Shown here: positions 42,910 through 51,377 of the stretch, piece by piece
How the letters are laid out: each line of letters opens with the position of its first letter
How positions within the stretch are numbered: the first letter of the stretch is position 1
Assembly: GCF_002914525.1 (NCBI RefSeq)
Contig: NZ_LODW01000011.1
Location: 124,001 to 188,000 of the forward strand
DNA from: Rhizobium hidalgonense
Lineage (GTDB): Bacteria > Pseudomonadota > Alphaproteobacteria > Rhizobiales > Rhizobiaceae
Direction: 5' to 3'
DNA: 64,000 nt
Position numbers and translations under genes: made by a program
The notes under the pieces: generated by a model
Told to the model about the DNA's origin: nothing
What the model saw: the letters and a program-made list of their open reading frames with translations, nothing else
Databases searched by the model: none

Positions 42910-42919
42910 GGGTACCACG

Positions 42920-44110
42920 ATGCTTGATCCCAATCGACGCACGATCCCTGCACAGCCGCCCAAGGCTGGCTTTGCGGCAGGTCCGGCCAAGCTGGACGCC
43001 ATCCGGTCTGTCACACTGTCGCTCGCCTATCTGCCATTGGCGCGGCCGATCAGCGACGCCAAGGTTTTGACAGGCCGGCAGAAACCGCTGACGGAAGTGG
43101 CGTTTTTGTTTTGCGAGATCGTCTCCGAAGCTGGCCATAGTGGCCTCGGCTTCAGTTACTCGAAGCGGGCAGGCGGGCCTGCTCTCTATGCTCATGCCTG
43201 CGAGATTGCCGACAACCTGGTCGGCGAAGACCCCAACGATACCGCGCGGCTATGGGACAAGCTCTGCTGGGCCGGGGCCTCGGTCGGCCGCTCCGGCATT
43301 GCGACGCAGGCAATTGCCGCCATCGACATCTGCCTCTGGGATATGAAGGCGAAACGGGCCGGCCTGCCGCTGGCAAAACTGCTTGGCGCCCATCGCGACA
43401 GCGTCGCCTGCTACAACACTTCTGGCGGCTTCCTGTCGTCGAGTGTCGAGGAAATCCGTGATGCCATCGATCACTCTATTGCCGCCGGCATCGGCGGCAT
43501 CAAGATCAAGGTCGGGCAGCCGGATCCGATGGTCGATCTTCGCCGGCTGGATGCGGTGACCAGCCATATCGATGGCCGTGTACCGCTGATGGTCGATGCG
43601 AACCAGCAATGGGACCGCACGACGGCGTTGCGCTTCGGCCGGCTGGTCGAGCCGCTCAATCTCGAATGGATCGAAGAGCCACTCGATGCCTATGACGCCG
43701 AGGGTCACGCCGCACTGGCGCGCGAACTCGCCACGCCGATCGCCACCGGCGAGATGCTGGCAAGCGCCGACGAGCACATGGCCCTGATCCGAGCCGATGC
43801 GGTCGACTTCATTCAGCCGGATGCGCCGCGGGTCGGCGGCATTACGCCATTTCTGCGCATCTGCACGCAAGCGGAGGCCAAACGTATGCGCCTGGCGCCG
43901 CATTTCGCCATGGAGATCCATCTGCACCTGGCGGCCGCCTATGCGCATGAGCCGTGGGTGGAGCATTTCGATTGGCTGGCGCCGCTGTTCAACGAGCAAC
44001 TTGACATCAAAGACGGCCGGATGATCGTGCCCGCGCGTCCGGGACTTGGCTGCAGCCTGACGGGCAAAGCCCGTGACTGGACCGTGGAAACGCGCAGCTT
44101 CGGCGCCTGA
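42920..44110 (+). CDS. Enolase-superfamily galactarate/L-talarate-type dehydratase
   Basis: The 396-residue protein is a mandelate-racemase-subgroup enolase. Catalytic residues are K195 and K197 in IKIKVGQ, metal ligands D226 (MVDANQQW), E252 (WIEEPL) and E278 (ATGEML), and H328 in APHFAMEIH. The segments SDAKVLTGRQKPLTEVA, GFSYSKRAGGP, WAGASVGRSG and CYNTSGGFL match characterised galactarate/L-talarate dehydratases, including residue numbering as I remember it. It would convert galactarate or L-talarate to 5-keto-4-deoxyglucarate. The ATG at 42920 follows the IlvD-type gene by ten bases. I am confident of the subfamily; the physiological substrate is inferred. Confidence 0.85.
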   Translation: MLDPNRRTIPAQPPKAGFAAGPAKLDAIRSVTLSLAYLPLARPISDAKVLTGRQKPLTEVAFLFCEIVSEAGHSGLGFSYSKRAGGPALYAHACEIADNLVGEDPNDTARLWDKLCWAGASVGRSGIATQAIAAIDICLWDMKAKRAGLPLAKLLGAHRDSVACYNTSGGFLSSSVEEIRDAIDHSIAAGIGGIKIKVGQPDPMVDLRRLDAVTSHIDGRVPLMVDANQQWDRTTALRFGRLVEPLNLEWIEEPLDAYDAEGHAALARELATPIATGEMLASADEHMALIRADAVDFIQPDAPRVGGITPFLRICTQAEAKRMRLAPHFAMEIHLHLAAAYAHEPWVEHFDWLAPLFNEQLDIKDGRMIVPARPGLGCSLTGKARDWTVETRSFGA

Positions 44111-44132
44111 ATTGGAACGAGGAGAAGGAAAT

Positions 44133-44843
44133 ATGAACCCTGCAACCCGTGAAAAGCTGATGGGTGTCTCCGTCGCGACGCTCTGCTCGGCGCTGTTCAA
44201 GCGCGGTCTGAGAAACCAGACGGTCCAGGACGTCCGGCCGGTGCAGCCGAAGGGCCGCAACATGGTCGGCCCGGCCTTCACGCTGCGTTACATGCCGGCA
44301 CGCGAGGACCGCAACGCCATGAACGTCTTTCGCAACCCGAAACATCCGCAGCGGCTGGCCATAGAGACCTGCCCCGAAGGCCATGTTCTGGTCATGGACA
44401 GCCGCAAGGATCCGCGCGCCGCCTCCGCCGGCGACATCCTGATTACCCGTCTGATGGTGCGCGGCGGGGCCGGCGTCGTCAGCGACGGCGGCTTCCGCGA
44501 CGCCATGACCATTGGCGGCCTCGAGATTCCCGCTTATCACCATCGTCCCTCCAGCCCGACCAATCTCACGCTGCATGAGGCGATCGACATCAACGTGCCG
44601 ATCGGCTGCGGCGATGTGGCGGTCTTCCCAGGCGATATCATGGTTGGCGACGACGACAGCGTGATCGTCATCCCGGCCGAAATCGCCGACGAGATCGCCG
44701 ACGAAGCGGTCGAGATGACCGCTTACGAGGATTTTGTCACGGAGCGCGTCAAGCAAGGACATACGATCATTGGCCTCTACCCGGCCACCGACGAAAGCAA
44801 TTTGGCGCTTTTTGCCGAATGGCGGAAGGTGAACGGCCGCTAG
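44133..44843 (+). CDS. RraA-family protein, probable 4-hydroxy-2-oxoacid aldolase
   Basis: The 236-residue protein begins after GAGGAGAAGGA. It has the RraA/HMG-aldolase fold motif VVSDGGFRDAMTI, with R122 and D123 at the positions that bind substrate and metal in class II HMG/CHA aldolases. GDVAVFPGDIMVGDDDSVIVIP is the family's C-terminal pattern. In sugar-acid loci such proteins probably cleave or rearrange the 2-keto-3-deoxy acid; true RraA (RNase E inhibitor) activity is unlikely here. Cleavage of 5-keto-4-deoxyglucarate to pyruvate and tartronate semialdehyde would fit the neighbours but is inference. Confidence 0.8.
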   Translation: MNPATREKLMGVSVATLCSALFKRGLRNQTVQDVRPVQPKGRNMVGPAFTLRYMPAREDRNAMNVFRNPKHPQRLAIETCPEGHVLVMDSRKDPRAASAGDILITRLMVRGGAGVVSDGGFRDAMTIGGLEIPAYHHRPSSPTNLTLHEAIDINVPIGCGDVAVFPGDIMVGDDDSVIVIPAEIADEIADEAVEMTAYEDFVTERVKQGHTIIGLYPATDESNLALFAEWRKVNGR

Positions 44844-44905
44844 AGCGGCGCATCTCGAACATCTGATCATCAGGACGGAGCAAGGCTCCGCCAAGGAGGA
44901 TAACA

Positions 44906-46423
44906 ATGAGCTGGACCCCTTCAGGCAGGCATCTCATCGCCGGCGAGTGGATTGCAGGAACGACCACATTTCGCTCCGAGCCTGCGCACGGGCCGGCACA
45001 CGACTTTGCCGTTGGTACAACGGAACTGGTCGACCGTGCTTGCCGCGCTGCCGAAGCGGCATTCGCTGCCTATGCAGCAAAGACACGTGAGGAGCGCGCG
45101 ATCTTCCTCGAGACAATTGCCGAGGAGATCGACAGACGCAGCGAGGCCGTTACCCTGATCGGAACCCAGGAAACCGGGCTTCCGGAAGGTCGGCTCAACG
45201 GCGAGCGCACCCGCACCACCGGCCAGCTCAAGCTGTTTGCCGAGCATATCCGCAAGGGCGCGCATCTCGACGCTCGTATCGATCCAGCGCTTCCCGATCG
45301 GCAACCGGCGCCGCGGCCCGAGATCCGTCTGGTGCAGCGGCCGATCGGCCCGGTCGCCGTTTTCGGCGCCTCGAATTTTCCGCTGGCATTCTCGACGGCC
45401 GGCGGTGATACGGCAGCAGCACTTGCCGCCGGCTGCCCTGTGGTGGTGAAGGGACATTCAGCCCACCCCGGCACAGGTGAAATCATTGCCGAGGCGGTTG
45501 CGGCTGCCATCGAACGCACCGGAATGCCGGCCGGCGTCTTCAGTCTGATTCAGGGAGGGCGCCGTGATGTCGGCACGGCTCTGGTGACGCATCCCGCCAT
45601 CAAGGCCGTCGGCTTTACCGGATCGCTGGCCGGTGGTCGTGCACTCTTCGACCTTTGCGCCCAGCGCCCTGAGCCGATCCCCTTCTTCGGGGAACTCGGC
45701 AGCGTCAATCCCATGTTCCTGCTGCCGGCCGCGACCGCTGCCCGGGCGGAGGCGATCGGTTCAGGCTGGGCCGGCTCGCTGACGCTTGGCGCTGGCCAGT
45801 TCTGCACCAATCCCGGTATTGCCGTCGTCGTCGACGGACCGGAGGCGGACCAGTTCACTGGGGCTGCCAAGGCCGCTCTTGAAAAGGTGGCGCCGCAGAC
45901 CATGCTGACCAAAGGCATCGCTAGCGCCTATCACGAAGGTGTCGAACGCATGCGGGCAAGCAACGCAGTCTCGCCGGTTCTGACGACAGAGAGTGCTGAC
46001 CGTGCTGCAGGCCCGAACCTGTTCGAGACGAAGGGTTTGGCCTGGCTTGCCGATCATTCGCTCAGCGAGGAGGTGTTCGGTCCGCTCGGGCTCGTCGTGC
46101 GCGTCGGCTCGCCTGAAGAGATGGTCGCCCTTGCCGAGAGCTTCCAGGGACAGCTGACCATGACGATCCATATGGACGACGCAGATCTTGGCCTTGCCCG
46201 CGACCTGCTGCCGATCCTTGAAAGGAAGGCGGGCAGAGTGCTGGTCAATGGCTTCCCGACCGGCGTCGAGGTCGTCGATGCGATGGTGCATGGCGGACCC
46301 TATCCGGCCTCGACCAATTTCGGTGCGACGAGCGTCGGGACCATGTCGATCCGCAGGTTTCTGCGCCCCGTCGCCTACCAAAATTTCCCCGCCGGCCTGT
46401 TGCCCCAAGATCTGCGGAACTGA
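44906..46423 (+). CDS. Aldehyde dehydrogenase, 2-ketoglutaric semialdehyde dehydrogenase-like
   Basis: The 505-residue NAD(P)-dependent enzyme has nucleophile C300 in LGAGQFCTNPG, general base E263 in FFGELGSVNP and cofactor segments FGASNFPLAF and FTGSLAGGRAL. The FGASNFPLAFSTAGGDTA pattern is typical of the KGSADH branch that oxidises 2-oxoglutarate semialdehyde in non-phosphorylative pentonate and hexarate pathways. It starts after AAGGAGGATAAC, 62 bases behind the RraA-type gene. No KdgD/AraD-type DHDPS-family enzyme to supply the semialdehyde is present, so the aldehyde substrate is unresolved. Confidence 0.85.
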   Translation: MSWTPSGRHLIAGEWIAGTTTFRSEPAHGPAHDFAVGTTELVDRACRAAEAAFAAYAAKTREERAIFLETIAEEIDRRSEAVTLIGTQETGLPEGRLNGERTRTTGQLKLFAEHIRKGAHLDARIDPALPDRQPAPRPEIRLVQRPIGPVAVFGASNFPLAFSTAGGDTAAALAAGCPVVVKGHSAHPGTGEIIAEAVAAAIERTGMPAGVFSLIQGGRRDVGTALVTHPAIKAVGFTGSLAGGRALFDLCAQRPEPIPFFGELGSVNPMFLLPAATAARAEAIGSGWAGSLTLGAGQFCTNPGIAVVVDGPEADQFTGAAKAALEKVAPQTMLTKGIASAYHEGVERMRASNAVSPVLTTESADRAAGPNLFETKGLAWLADHSLSEEVFGPLGLVVRVGSPEEMVALAESFQGQLTMTIHMDDADLGLARDLLPILERKAGRVLVNGFPTGVEVVDAMVHGGPYPASTNFGATSVGTMSIRRFLRPVAYQNFPAGLLPQDLRN

Positions 46424-46632
46424 GACTGGGGAATGCCAAATGGATCGTCGCGACGAAACTTCGCGACGATCATTTGCCGGCTTCGAGGCAGGACCGATGC
46501 GGACGCCGTCGCCAGCCTTGCTCGTGACGAGGTCGAGATGCGCGGACTGACCGCTTCGCCCCACTAAAAATTGAGTGTTCAGCCAGGTTGGAAAGTCCGT
46601 GCCTCGGGCATCGCGCTTGATCGCACTTCTCA

Positions 46633-46646
46633 ACTAGTATATTAGT
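46633..46646. promoter_or_regulatory. Candidate GntR operator, site D
   Basis: ACTAGTATATTAGT is the best palindrome of the set (reverse complement ACTAATATACTAGT). It lies 112 bases upstream of the periplasmic binding-protein gene, in an otherwise gene-free 334-base gap (46424-46757). I used it as reference for scoring sites A-C. Confidence 0.55.
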
Positions 46647-46757
46647 GCGCTTATGTATTAGATCGGCTCTGGCAGGAGGAAGCGAGGGCCGAGCCACCCA
46701 AAGACAAGACCAAGATTTGCTGGAAGGAGCGCCGATGGCGCATGGGAGGAGAACGAA

Positions 46758-48278
46758 ATGAAGCTTCATTTGGCAGCAGCCTGCTTTTCAACCACCGTGA
46801 TCGGGCTGAGTATGGGCTCGGCTCTTGCTGAGGATGCCAAGAGCAACGTCACTGTTGTGCTTGCCGAAACCGTCGATGTCGTCGAGCCCTGCATGGCAGC
46901 GCGCCAGGACGTCGGCCGGGTGATTTCTGAAAACGTCAACGAGATGCTGGTGGAGTTCGACTACGTCAATGGCGGCCTCAAACCCCGCCTGGCGACGGAA
47001 TGGTCGAAGATCGACGATGACACCTGGGAGTTCAAGCTGCGCCCGAATGTCAAATGGCACGATGGCAAGCCGTTCACCGCCAAGGACGTCCAGTTCACGA
47101 TCGAGCGCAACAAGAACAAGAAGCTCAGCTGTGAGACCGGCGGCAAGTATTTCGGCGGCACGGAATTCAGTTTCGAGACGCCGGATGCCAACACGATCCG
47201 CATTACCACGAAACCAGCCCAGCCGATTCTTCCCTTGCTGATGACGGTGATGGCTGTGGAGTCGGCCGAAGCGACGCCAGCAGACGAATTCACCCGCAAG
47301 CCGATCGGCACCGGCCCCTATACGTTCGACAAATGGGAGATCGGCCAGTCGATCGTGCTGAAGCGCAATCCGGACTATTGGGGGGAGAAGCCGCAGGTGG
47401 AACAGGCGACCTATCTGTTCCGCTCAGATAGCGCTGTCGCGGCCGCCATGGTCGATGCCGGCGAAGCCGATATCGTTCCGGCCGTATCGGTACAGGATGC
47501 CACCAACAAGGAAACCGATTTCGCCTATCCGAATTCGGAGACGACATCGCTGCGCATCGACACTCGCGCGGCACCGCTCAACGACCGACGCATACGCGAA
47601 GCGATGAACCTCGCCATCGATCGTCAGGCAATGCTCGGAACCCTGTTCCCTGAACAGGCGAAGATCGCCACACAACTCGTCGTGCCAACAACGATCGGCT
47701 ACAATGCCGATATCCCCGCATGGCCCTATGATCCCGAAAAAGCAAAGGAATTGGTCAAAGCCGCGAAAGCTGACGGCGTTCCGGTCGATCAGGAGATCCG
47801 CATCATCGGCCGCAACGGGCAATATCCCAATGCCACCGAAGCGATGGAAGCGATGATGGCAATGCTTCAGGATGTCGGCTTGAACGTCAAGCTCGACATG
47901 TACGACGTTTCCGTGTGGAACGGCTATTTCGTTGCACCTTTCGTCGCCGATTCCGGTCCGACTTTGACCCAGTCGCAGCACGATAATGCGACCGGCGATC
48001 CGGTCTTCACCGCCTTCGTGAAATATGCGAGCGACGGCTCGCACTCGATGGTCCGGGATCCCGCAGTCGACGCCCTGATCGCCAAGGCGACCTCGGCCAC
48101 CGGCGACGAGCGCGCGAAACTCTGGAAGGAGCTGTTCGCCAAGGTGAACACCGAGATCATCGCCGATATCCCGATGTTTCATATGGTCGGTTTCACCCGG
48201 GTTTCGTCGCGTCTCGACTTTAAGCCGACGATCGCAACGAATTCCGAACTGCAGCTGTCGCAGATCCGCTTCAAGTAA
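46758..48278 (+). CDS. Periplasmic binding protein, family 5 (peptide/opine/nickel type)
   Basis: The 506-residue precursor follows GGGAGGAGAAC and has a signal peptide ending ALAEDA. SBP_bac_5 features are LVEFDYVNGGLKPRLATEWS, YTFDKWEIGQSIVLKRNPDYW and NDRRIREAMNLAIDRQAML. It should deliver solute to the DppBC-type permease encoded 10 kb upstream, as no other permease is near. Family 5 proteins bind peptides, opines, nickel chelates or oligosaccharides; a sugar-acid conjugate would suit this locus. It has its own operator-like site and is followed by a strong hairpin, which would allow high expression relative to the downstream gene. Confidence 0.88.
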   Translation: MKLHLAAACFSTTVIGLSMGSALAEDAKSNVTVVLAETVDVVEPCMAARQDVGRVISENVNEMLVEFDYVNGGLKPRLATEWSKIDDDTWEFKLRPNVKWHDGKPFTAKDVQFTIERNKNKKLSCETGGKYFGGTEFSFETPDANTIRITTKPAQPILPLLMTVMAVESAEATPADEFTRKPIGTGPYTFDKWEIGQSIVLKRNPDYWGEKPQVEQATYLFRSDSAVAAAMVDAGEADIVPAVSVQDATNKETDFAYPNSETTSLRIDTRAAPLNDRRIREAMNLAIDRQAMLGTLFPEQAKIATQLVVPTTIGYNADIPAWPYDPEKAKELVKAAKADGVPVDQEIRIIGRNGQYPNATEAMEAMMAMLQDVGLNVKLDMYDVSVWNGYFVAPFVADSGPTLTQSQHDNATGDPVFTAFVKYASDGSHSMVRDPAVDALIAKATSATGDERAKLWKELFAKVNTEIIADIPMFHMVGFTRVSSRLDFKPTIATNSELQLSQIRFK

Positions 48279-48291
48279 ACTTGCGGACCAG

Positions 48292-48317
48292 AGCGCGGGC
48301 CTCCTTTGGCCCGCGCT
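48292..48317 (+). terminator. Strong hairpin between binding protein and Ldh-family gene
   Basis: AGCGCGGGCC (48292-48301), loop TCCTTT, GGCCCGCGCT (48308-48317) is a perfect 10-bp stem with a six-base loop. Only a short TT run follows, so it is likely a partial terminator or a 3' mRNA stabiliser rather than a full stop. It begins 14 bases after the binding-protein stop. Confidence 0.6.
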
Positions 48318-48343
48318 TTCCACGCCCTGACGGACGGATGCCC

Positions 48344-49399
48344 ATGCCTTTGATTGACCGCATTACCCTGACCCAATTCGCCGAAGAGATTTTGACCCGC
48401 GCTGGGATGGAGCCCGACAAGGCCGAAACGACAGCCGCCGTCCTGGTGGAAGGCGACATGATCGGCCACGAGACGCATGGCGTCAGTCTGCTAAATTGGT
48501 ATGTCGATGCGTTGGAGGATGGTTCGCTGGCGAAGGCGGGCAGCTACGAGGTGGTCAATGACCGCGGCGCAGCATTTGTCTGGGACGGCAGATCCTTGCC
48601 CGGCGCATGGTTGCTGACCAAGGCGATCGATCTGGCCTGCGAACGGGTACGCGATCATGGTGTCGTCACCGCGGCAATCCGAAACTGCCATCATACCTGC
48701 GCTCTGTCGGCCTTCATGCGGCAGGTTACCGAGCAGGGCCTGATCGTGCAGCTGTCGGTGTCGCATCCCGCGGCAAGCCGCGTCGCGCCCTATGGCGGCA
48801 CGAAGCCGCTCCTGACACCGAACCCGATGGCGGCAGGGTTCCCGACATCCGAGGATCCGATCCTGATCGACGTCTCGGCTTCGATCACCACCACGACGAT
48901 GACGCAAAACCTGGCGAAAACAGGCAAGAAATTCCCCGAGGCCTGGGCTTTCACCGCCGCAGGCGAGCCGACCGATGATCCGCGCGAGGTGACCGAACGT
49001 GGCGGGACGATGATGCCCCTTGGCGGCCAGCTGAAGGGACATAAGGGCTTTGGGCTCGGGCTGATCGTCGAATTGCTGGGGCAGGGGCTTTCCGGCAAGG
49101 GGCGGGCGAACGCGCCGGCTGGTGTGTTTTCGCAAAGCGCTTTTCTGCAGGTTATCGACCCCGCCTTTTTCGCTGGGCTGGGTGCTTTTACGGCCCAGTC
49201 CGACTTTCTCGCCTCCGCATGTCGCAGCAACCCGTCCGCGCCCTGGAACAACGGCCCGGTCCGCATGCCGGGTGATAGCGCGGCACGAAAGCGCCGTCTC
49301 GCATTGGAAGAGGGCGTGCCGGTCGGCGAGGTGGCTTGGGAGAAGCTCTGTGGACACGCCGCGATCCTGGGCTTGCCCATTCCTGATGTCGCCGTGTGA
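48344..49399 (+). CDS. Ldh-family (malate/L-lactate dehydrogenase-like) oxidoreductase
   Basis: This 351-residue protein starts at 48344, seven bases after GGACGG; the ATG at 48338 is too close to that site. Family motifs are VEGDMIGHETHGVS with the conserved His, NCHHTCALSAFM, and VAPYGGTKPLLTPNPMAAGFP in the NAD(P)-binding fold unique to this family. Members reduce 2-keto acids, for example 2,3-diketogulonate reductase, ureidoglycolate dehydrogenase and sulfolactate dehydrogenase. Here it may interconvert a sugar-derived 2-ketoacid and 2-hydroxyacid. Substrate unknown. It closes the sugar-acid locus. Confidence 0.82.
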   Translation: MPLIDRITLTQFAEEILTRAGMEPDKAETTAAVLVEGDMIGHETHGVSLLNWYVDALEDGSLAKAGSYEVVNDRGAAFVWDGRSLPGAWLLTKAIDLACERVRDHGVVTAAIRNCHHTCALSAFMRQVTEQGLIVQLSVSHPAASRVAPYGGTKPLLTPNPMAAGFPTSEDPILIDVSASITTTTMTQNLAKTGKKFPEAWAFTAAGEPTDDPREVTERGGTMMPLGGQLKGHKGFGLGLIVELLGQGLSGKGRANAPAGVFSQSAFLQVIDPAFFAGLGAFTAQSDFLASACRSNPSAPWNNGPVRMPGDSAARKRRLALEEGVPVGEVAWEKLCGHAAILGLPIPDVAV

Positions 49400-49497
49400 C
49401 GACGTCACTGCAGGCTGGCCGAGAGCCCTGCCGATCCACTCAAGTCGATCGCCATGACGTTCCGAGGAATTTGTTCCCACGCCTCCTGCCGAATTCT

Positions 49498-49522
49498 GGA
49501 ACAATGTCTGCCGTCCCCTGTT
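49498..49522 (+). promoter_or_regulatory. Candidate EcfG promoter for small lipoprotein
   Basis: GGAAC (49498-49502), 16 bases, TGTT (49519-49522) differs from the EcfG consensus only at the first -10 base. Transcription would start near 49529, some 40 bases before the lipoprotein ATG. Confidence 0.45.
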
Positions 49523-49567
49523 ACATTGGCGATGAAGTCAGTATTGCGCAGGTAGTTGGAGGTCTCA

Positions 49568-49810
49568 ATGAAGCGGAGCACGGGAGTTGGGGTGGTCTTC
49601 GCCCTTGTCCTGACGGGCTGTACGACTGGCGCGGGCTACTACTCGTCGGGGGGATTGGCCCCCATTCCCGGCAGCATCACGTATAGTGGTCAGCCTCGCA
49701 CGAAGTTGACGAAATCACCCGTGGGTTCGTCCTTCCCGCACAGCTTCACCGATCAATGGGGACGTCAGGTCGAGGAAATTTACATCATCCAGCTGACCGG
49801 AGCTTGCTGA
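49568..49810 (+). CDS. Small lipoprotein of unknown function
   Basis: From the ATG at 49568 the 80-residue precursor has MKRSTGVGVVFALVLTGC, a signal peptide ending in a good lipobox (LTGC). The mature 63 residues are Gly/Ser/Thr-rich and end with DQWGRQVEEIYIIQLTGAC, including a terminal Cys. It is probably anchored to the outer or inner membrane. No family recognised. Confidence 0.65.
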   Translation: MKRSTGVGVVFALVLTGCTTGAGYYSSGGLAPIPGSITYSGQPRTKLTKSPVGSSFPHSFTDQWGRQVEEIYIIQLTGAC

Positions 49811-49992
49811 TCGCGGCGCGCCACTACCGGCCAGTCTTCTCGTTCGACGACGACTAGAACAGGCATGATGATGTTCGAAAATCGCTCACACTTTCGGCCC
49901 CATGCTGCAGCGATTCCAGCGAAAACAACCCGGCGGGTATTGTGTCGGGAATTGCGCAAAACAAAGGATAGATGCTCTGGGAAGGAGAATTG

Positions 49993-50403
49993 ATGATGCC
50001 GCGACGCAAGAGCACTGAGACGATGACCCTCGACACCAAAGGGGCCAAGATCGGCGAGCCGGTGCCGAAAGCCGTCATCGATACGAACACGGCCTCCGTC
50101 GGCGTTCCCCGACAGGCTGATCACGGTCTGCAGGAGGAGTTGAACACGCTGCGACAACAAATCGACGCGCTCCAGCATCAGATCCTCCATGGCGCTCGAT
50201 CGGTAAAGGGAGGTGCCCGGAAGGCAATGCGTCAGACAGAAGCGGCGGTGAAGCTCTATCCGGTTTCGACGCTCCTCATCGTTACGGCTGCCGTGGGTGC
50301 GCTCGCCTTCGCTGCACGCCGTGCCTCTCCGCCGCGCCGTCGCCATCAACCAGCGCTGCGCGAGCTGAGGGATCTTTACGAGACTATCCGCGAGCGCATC
50401 TGA
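49993..50403 (+). CDS. Small membrane-anchored coiled-coil protein (ElaB/YqjD-like layout)
   Basis: The ATG at 49993 follows GAAGGAGAA and gives 136 residues; the next ATG at 49996 is equally possible. Residues 45-70 form a coiled-coil stretch (LQEELNTLRQQIDALQHQIL). A helical segment, one hydrophobic helix (VSTLLIVTAAVGALAFAA) and a basic tail follow. The layout of a helical body plus C-terminal anchor recalls ElaB/YqjD stationary-phase proteins, but sequence identity cannot be judged. Confidence 0.55.
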   Translation: MMPRRKSTETMTLDTKGAKIGEPVPKAVIDTNTASVGVPRQADHGLQEELNTLRQQIDALQHQILHGARSVKGGARKAMRQTEAAVKLYPVSTLLIVTAAVGALAFAARRASPPRRRHQPALRELRDLYETIRERI

Positions 50404-50470
50404 CAAGATTTCGGGATTGTCAGCGTCGCGATTATGCCCGACACTTGATTATCCAAGCGGGGGCAACTGC

Positions 50471-50719
50471 ATGCTCGACATCATCATACGACGTGCTCTT
50501 GATATTGTCGGGCGCACGGAGCGCCTGATCGAGGCTTGCAGGCGGCTGCTGGACAGTGAAGGGCTTGATGAAGTCGAAGTATACGAACTCGATTGCGAGA
50601 TCGAGCGGCTCGGGGATGCGGTTTTCGTCGCCGACAAAGCCATTCGGTCGCTCGCAAGCACAGTCGAATGCTGGCCGCAGGCCGCCCAAGCCCACGGGAT
50701 ACTTAGAACATTGCATTGA
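50471..50719 (+). CDS. Small helical protein of unknown function
   Basis: The 82-residue product from the ATG at 50471 is mostly helical and acidic (RTERLIEACRRLLDSEGLDEVEVYELDCEIERLGDAVFVADKAIRSL). No signal peptide, membrane helix or known motif is seen. A G-rich ribosome site (GCGGGGG) precedes it. It belongs to a run of small orphan genes. Confidence 0.45.
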   Translation: MLDIIIRRALDIVGRTERLIEACRRLLDSEGLDEVEVYELDCEIERLGDAVFVADKAIRSLASTVECWPQAAQAHGILRTLH

Positions 50720-51021
50720 CGGCTGTCCCGGGGACTGACACTTCGCAATAGCTGTTCCGGGCAGGTTTTCGAGCCGTGATCTGCGTGTCACGCCGATGTC
50801 ACGCGACCATGGAAGCAATATGTGCTTGATCGGCGTCGGTAGGCTGAGGCCAAACTCCTCTGACCTAGAGGTCGCCGGTTGCCGGGCTGACTGCTTGGTC
50901 GCTTGGTCTGTTTTTGAGCGCATTGGAGATACTCGATGAGGGATGTGTTGCCGACTATTACACGTGTCCTGAGCCGGGGGCGGCCGGGCCAACACTGCTA
51001 TTGTTTTGCCGGGGCACCACG

Positions 51022-51252
51022 ATGAGCTCGAAGCGCTCCGGGCGAAAATCTCAGCCCCACGAATTCATCTTTCCGGTTCACACGCGCACGATCGCACAGA
51101 TCAGGTACGATAGCCTCAGCCGCGTCATGACGGTGGTTTATCACGACGGCCGCTCTACGACGACCACTGGCATACAGGGCCCGGCGATGCTGAGGATCCT
51201 TGCCCAGCGTCCGCTGGAGCGCTCCCCTTTTCTGTTGCAGACGGTCATCTGA
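51022..51252 (+). CDS. Small protein, KTSC-like beta fold
   Basis: The ATG at 51022 gives 76 residues. The core TIAQIRYDSLSRVMTVVYHDG resembles the KTSC domain pattern (polar strand, 'YD..S..L.V.Y..G'), followed by an Ala-Met-Leu helix. The frame is open upstream, so a longer product from 50914 cannot be excluded, but it lacks a ribosome site. Function unknown. Confidence 0.45.
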   Translation: MSSKRSGRKSQPHEFIFPVHTRTIAQIRYDSLSRVMTVVYHDGRSTTTTGIQGPAMLRILAQRPLERSPFLLQTVI

Positions 51253-51377
51253 GGCCGAAAGCCAATTTCGTATGCCGCGCGCGGACTAGGCATCCACGTG
51301 TTAAATCGGCGTGGTCGTGCATCCATTTCCCGCGGGCTGCGTTCCTCTCCAACAGCAGATCCATGGAGGGAATGCCG

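Noticed and set aside
49780..50406. Minus-strand frame opposite the coiled-coil membrane gene
   Set aside because: The plus frame has a good ribosome site, coiled coil and membrane anchor; the minus frame has none of these.
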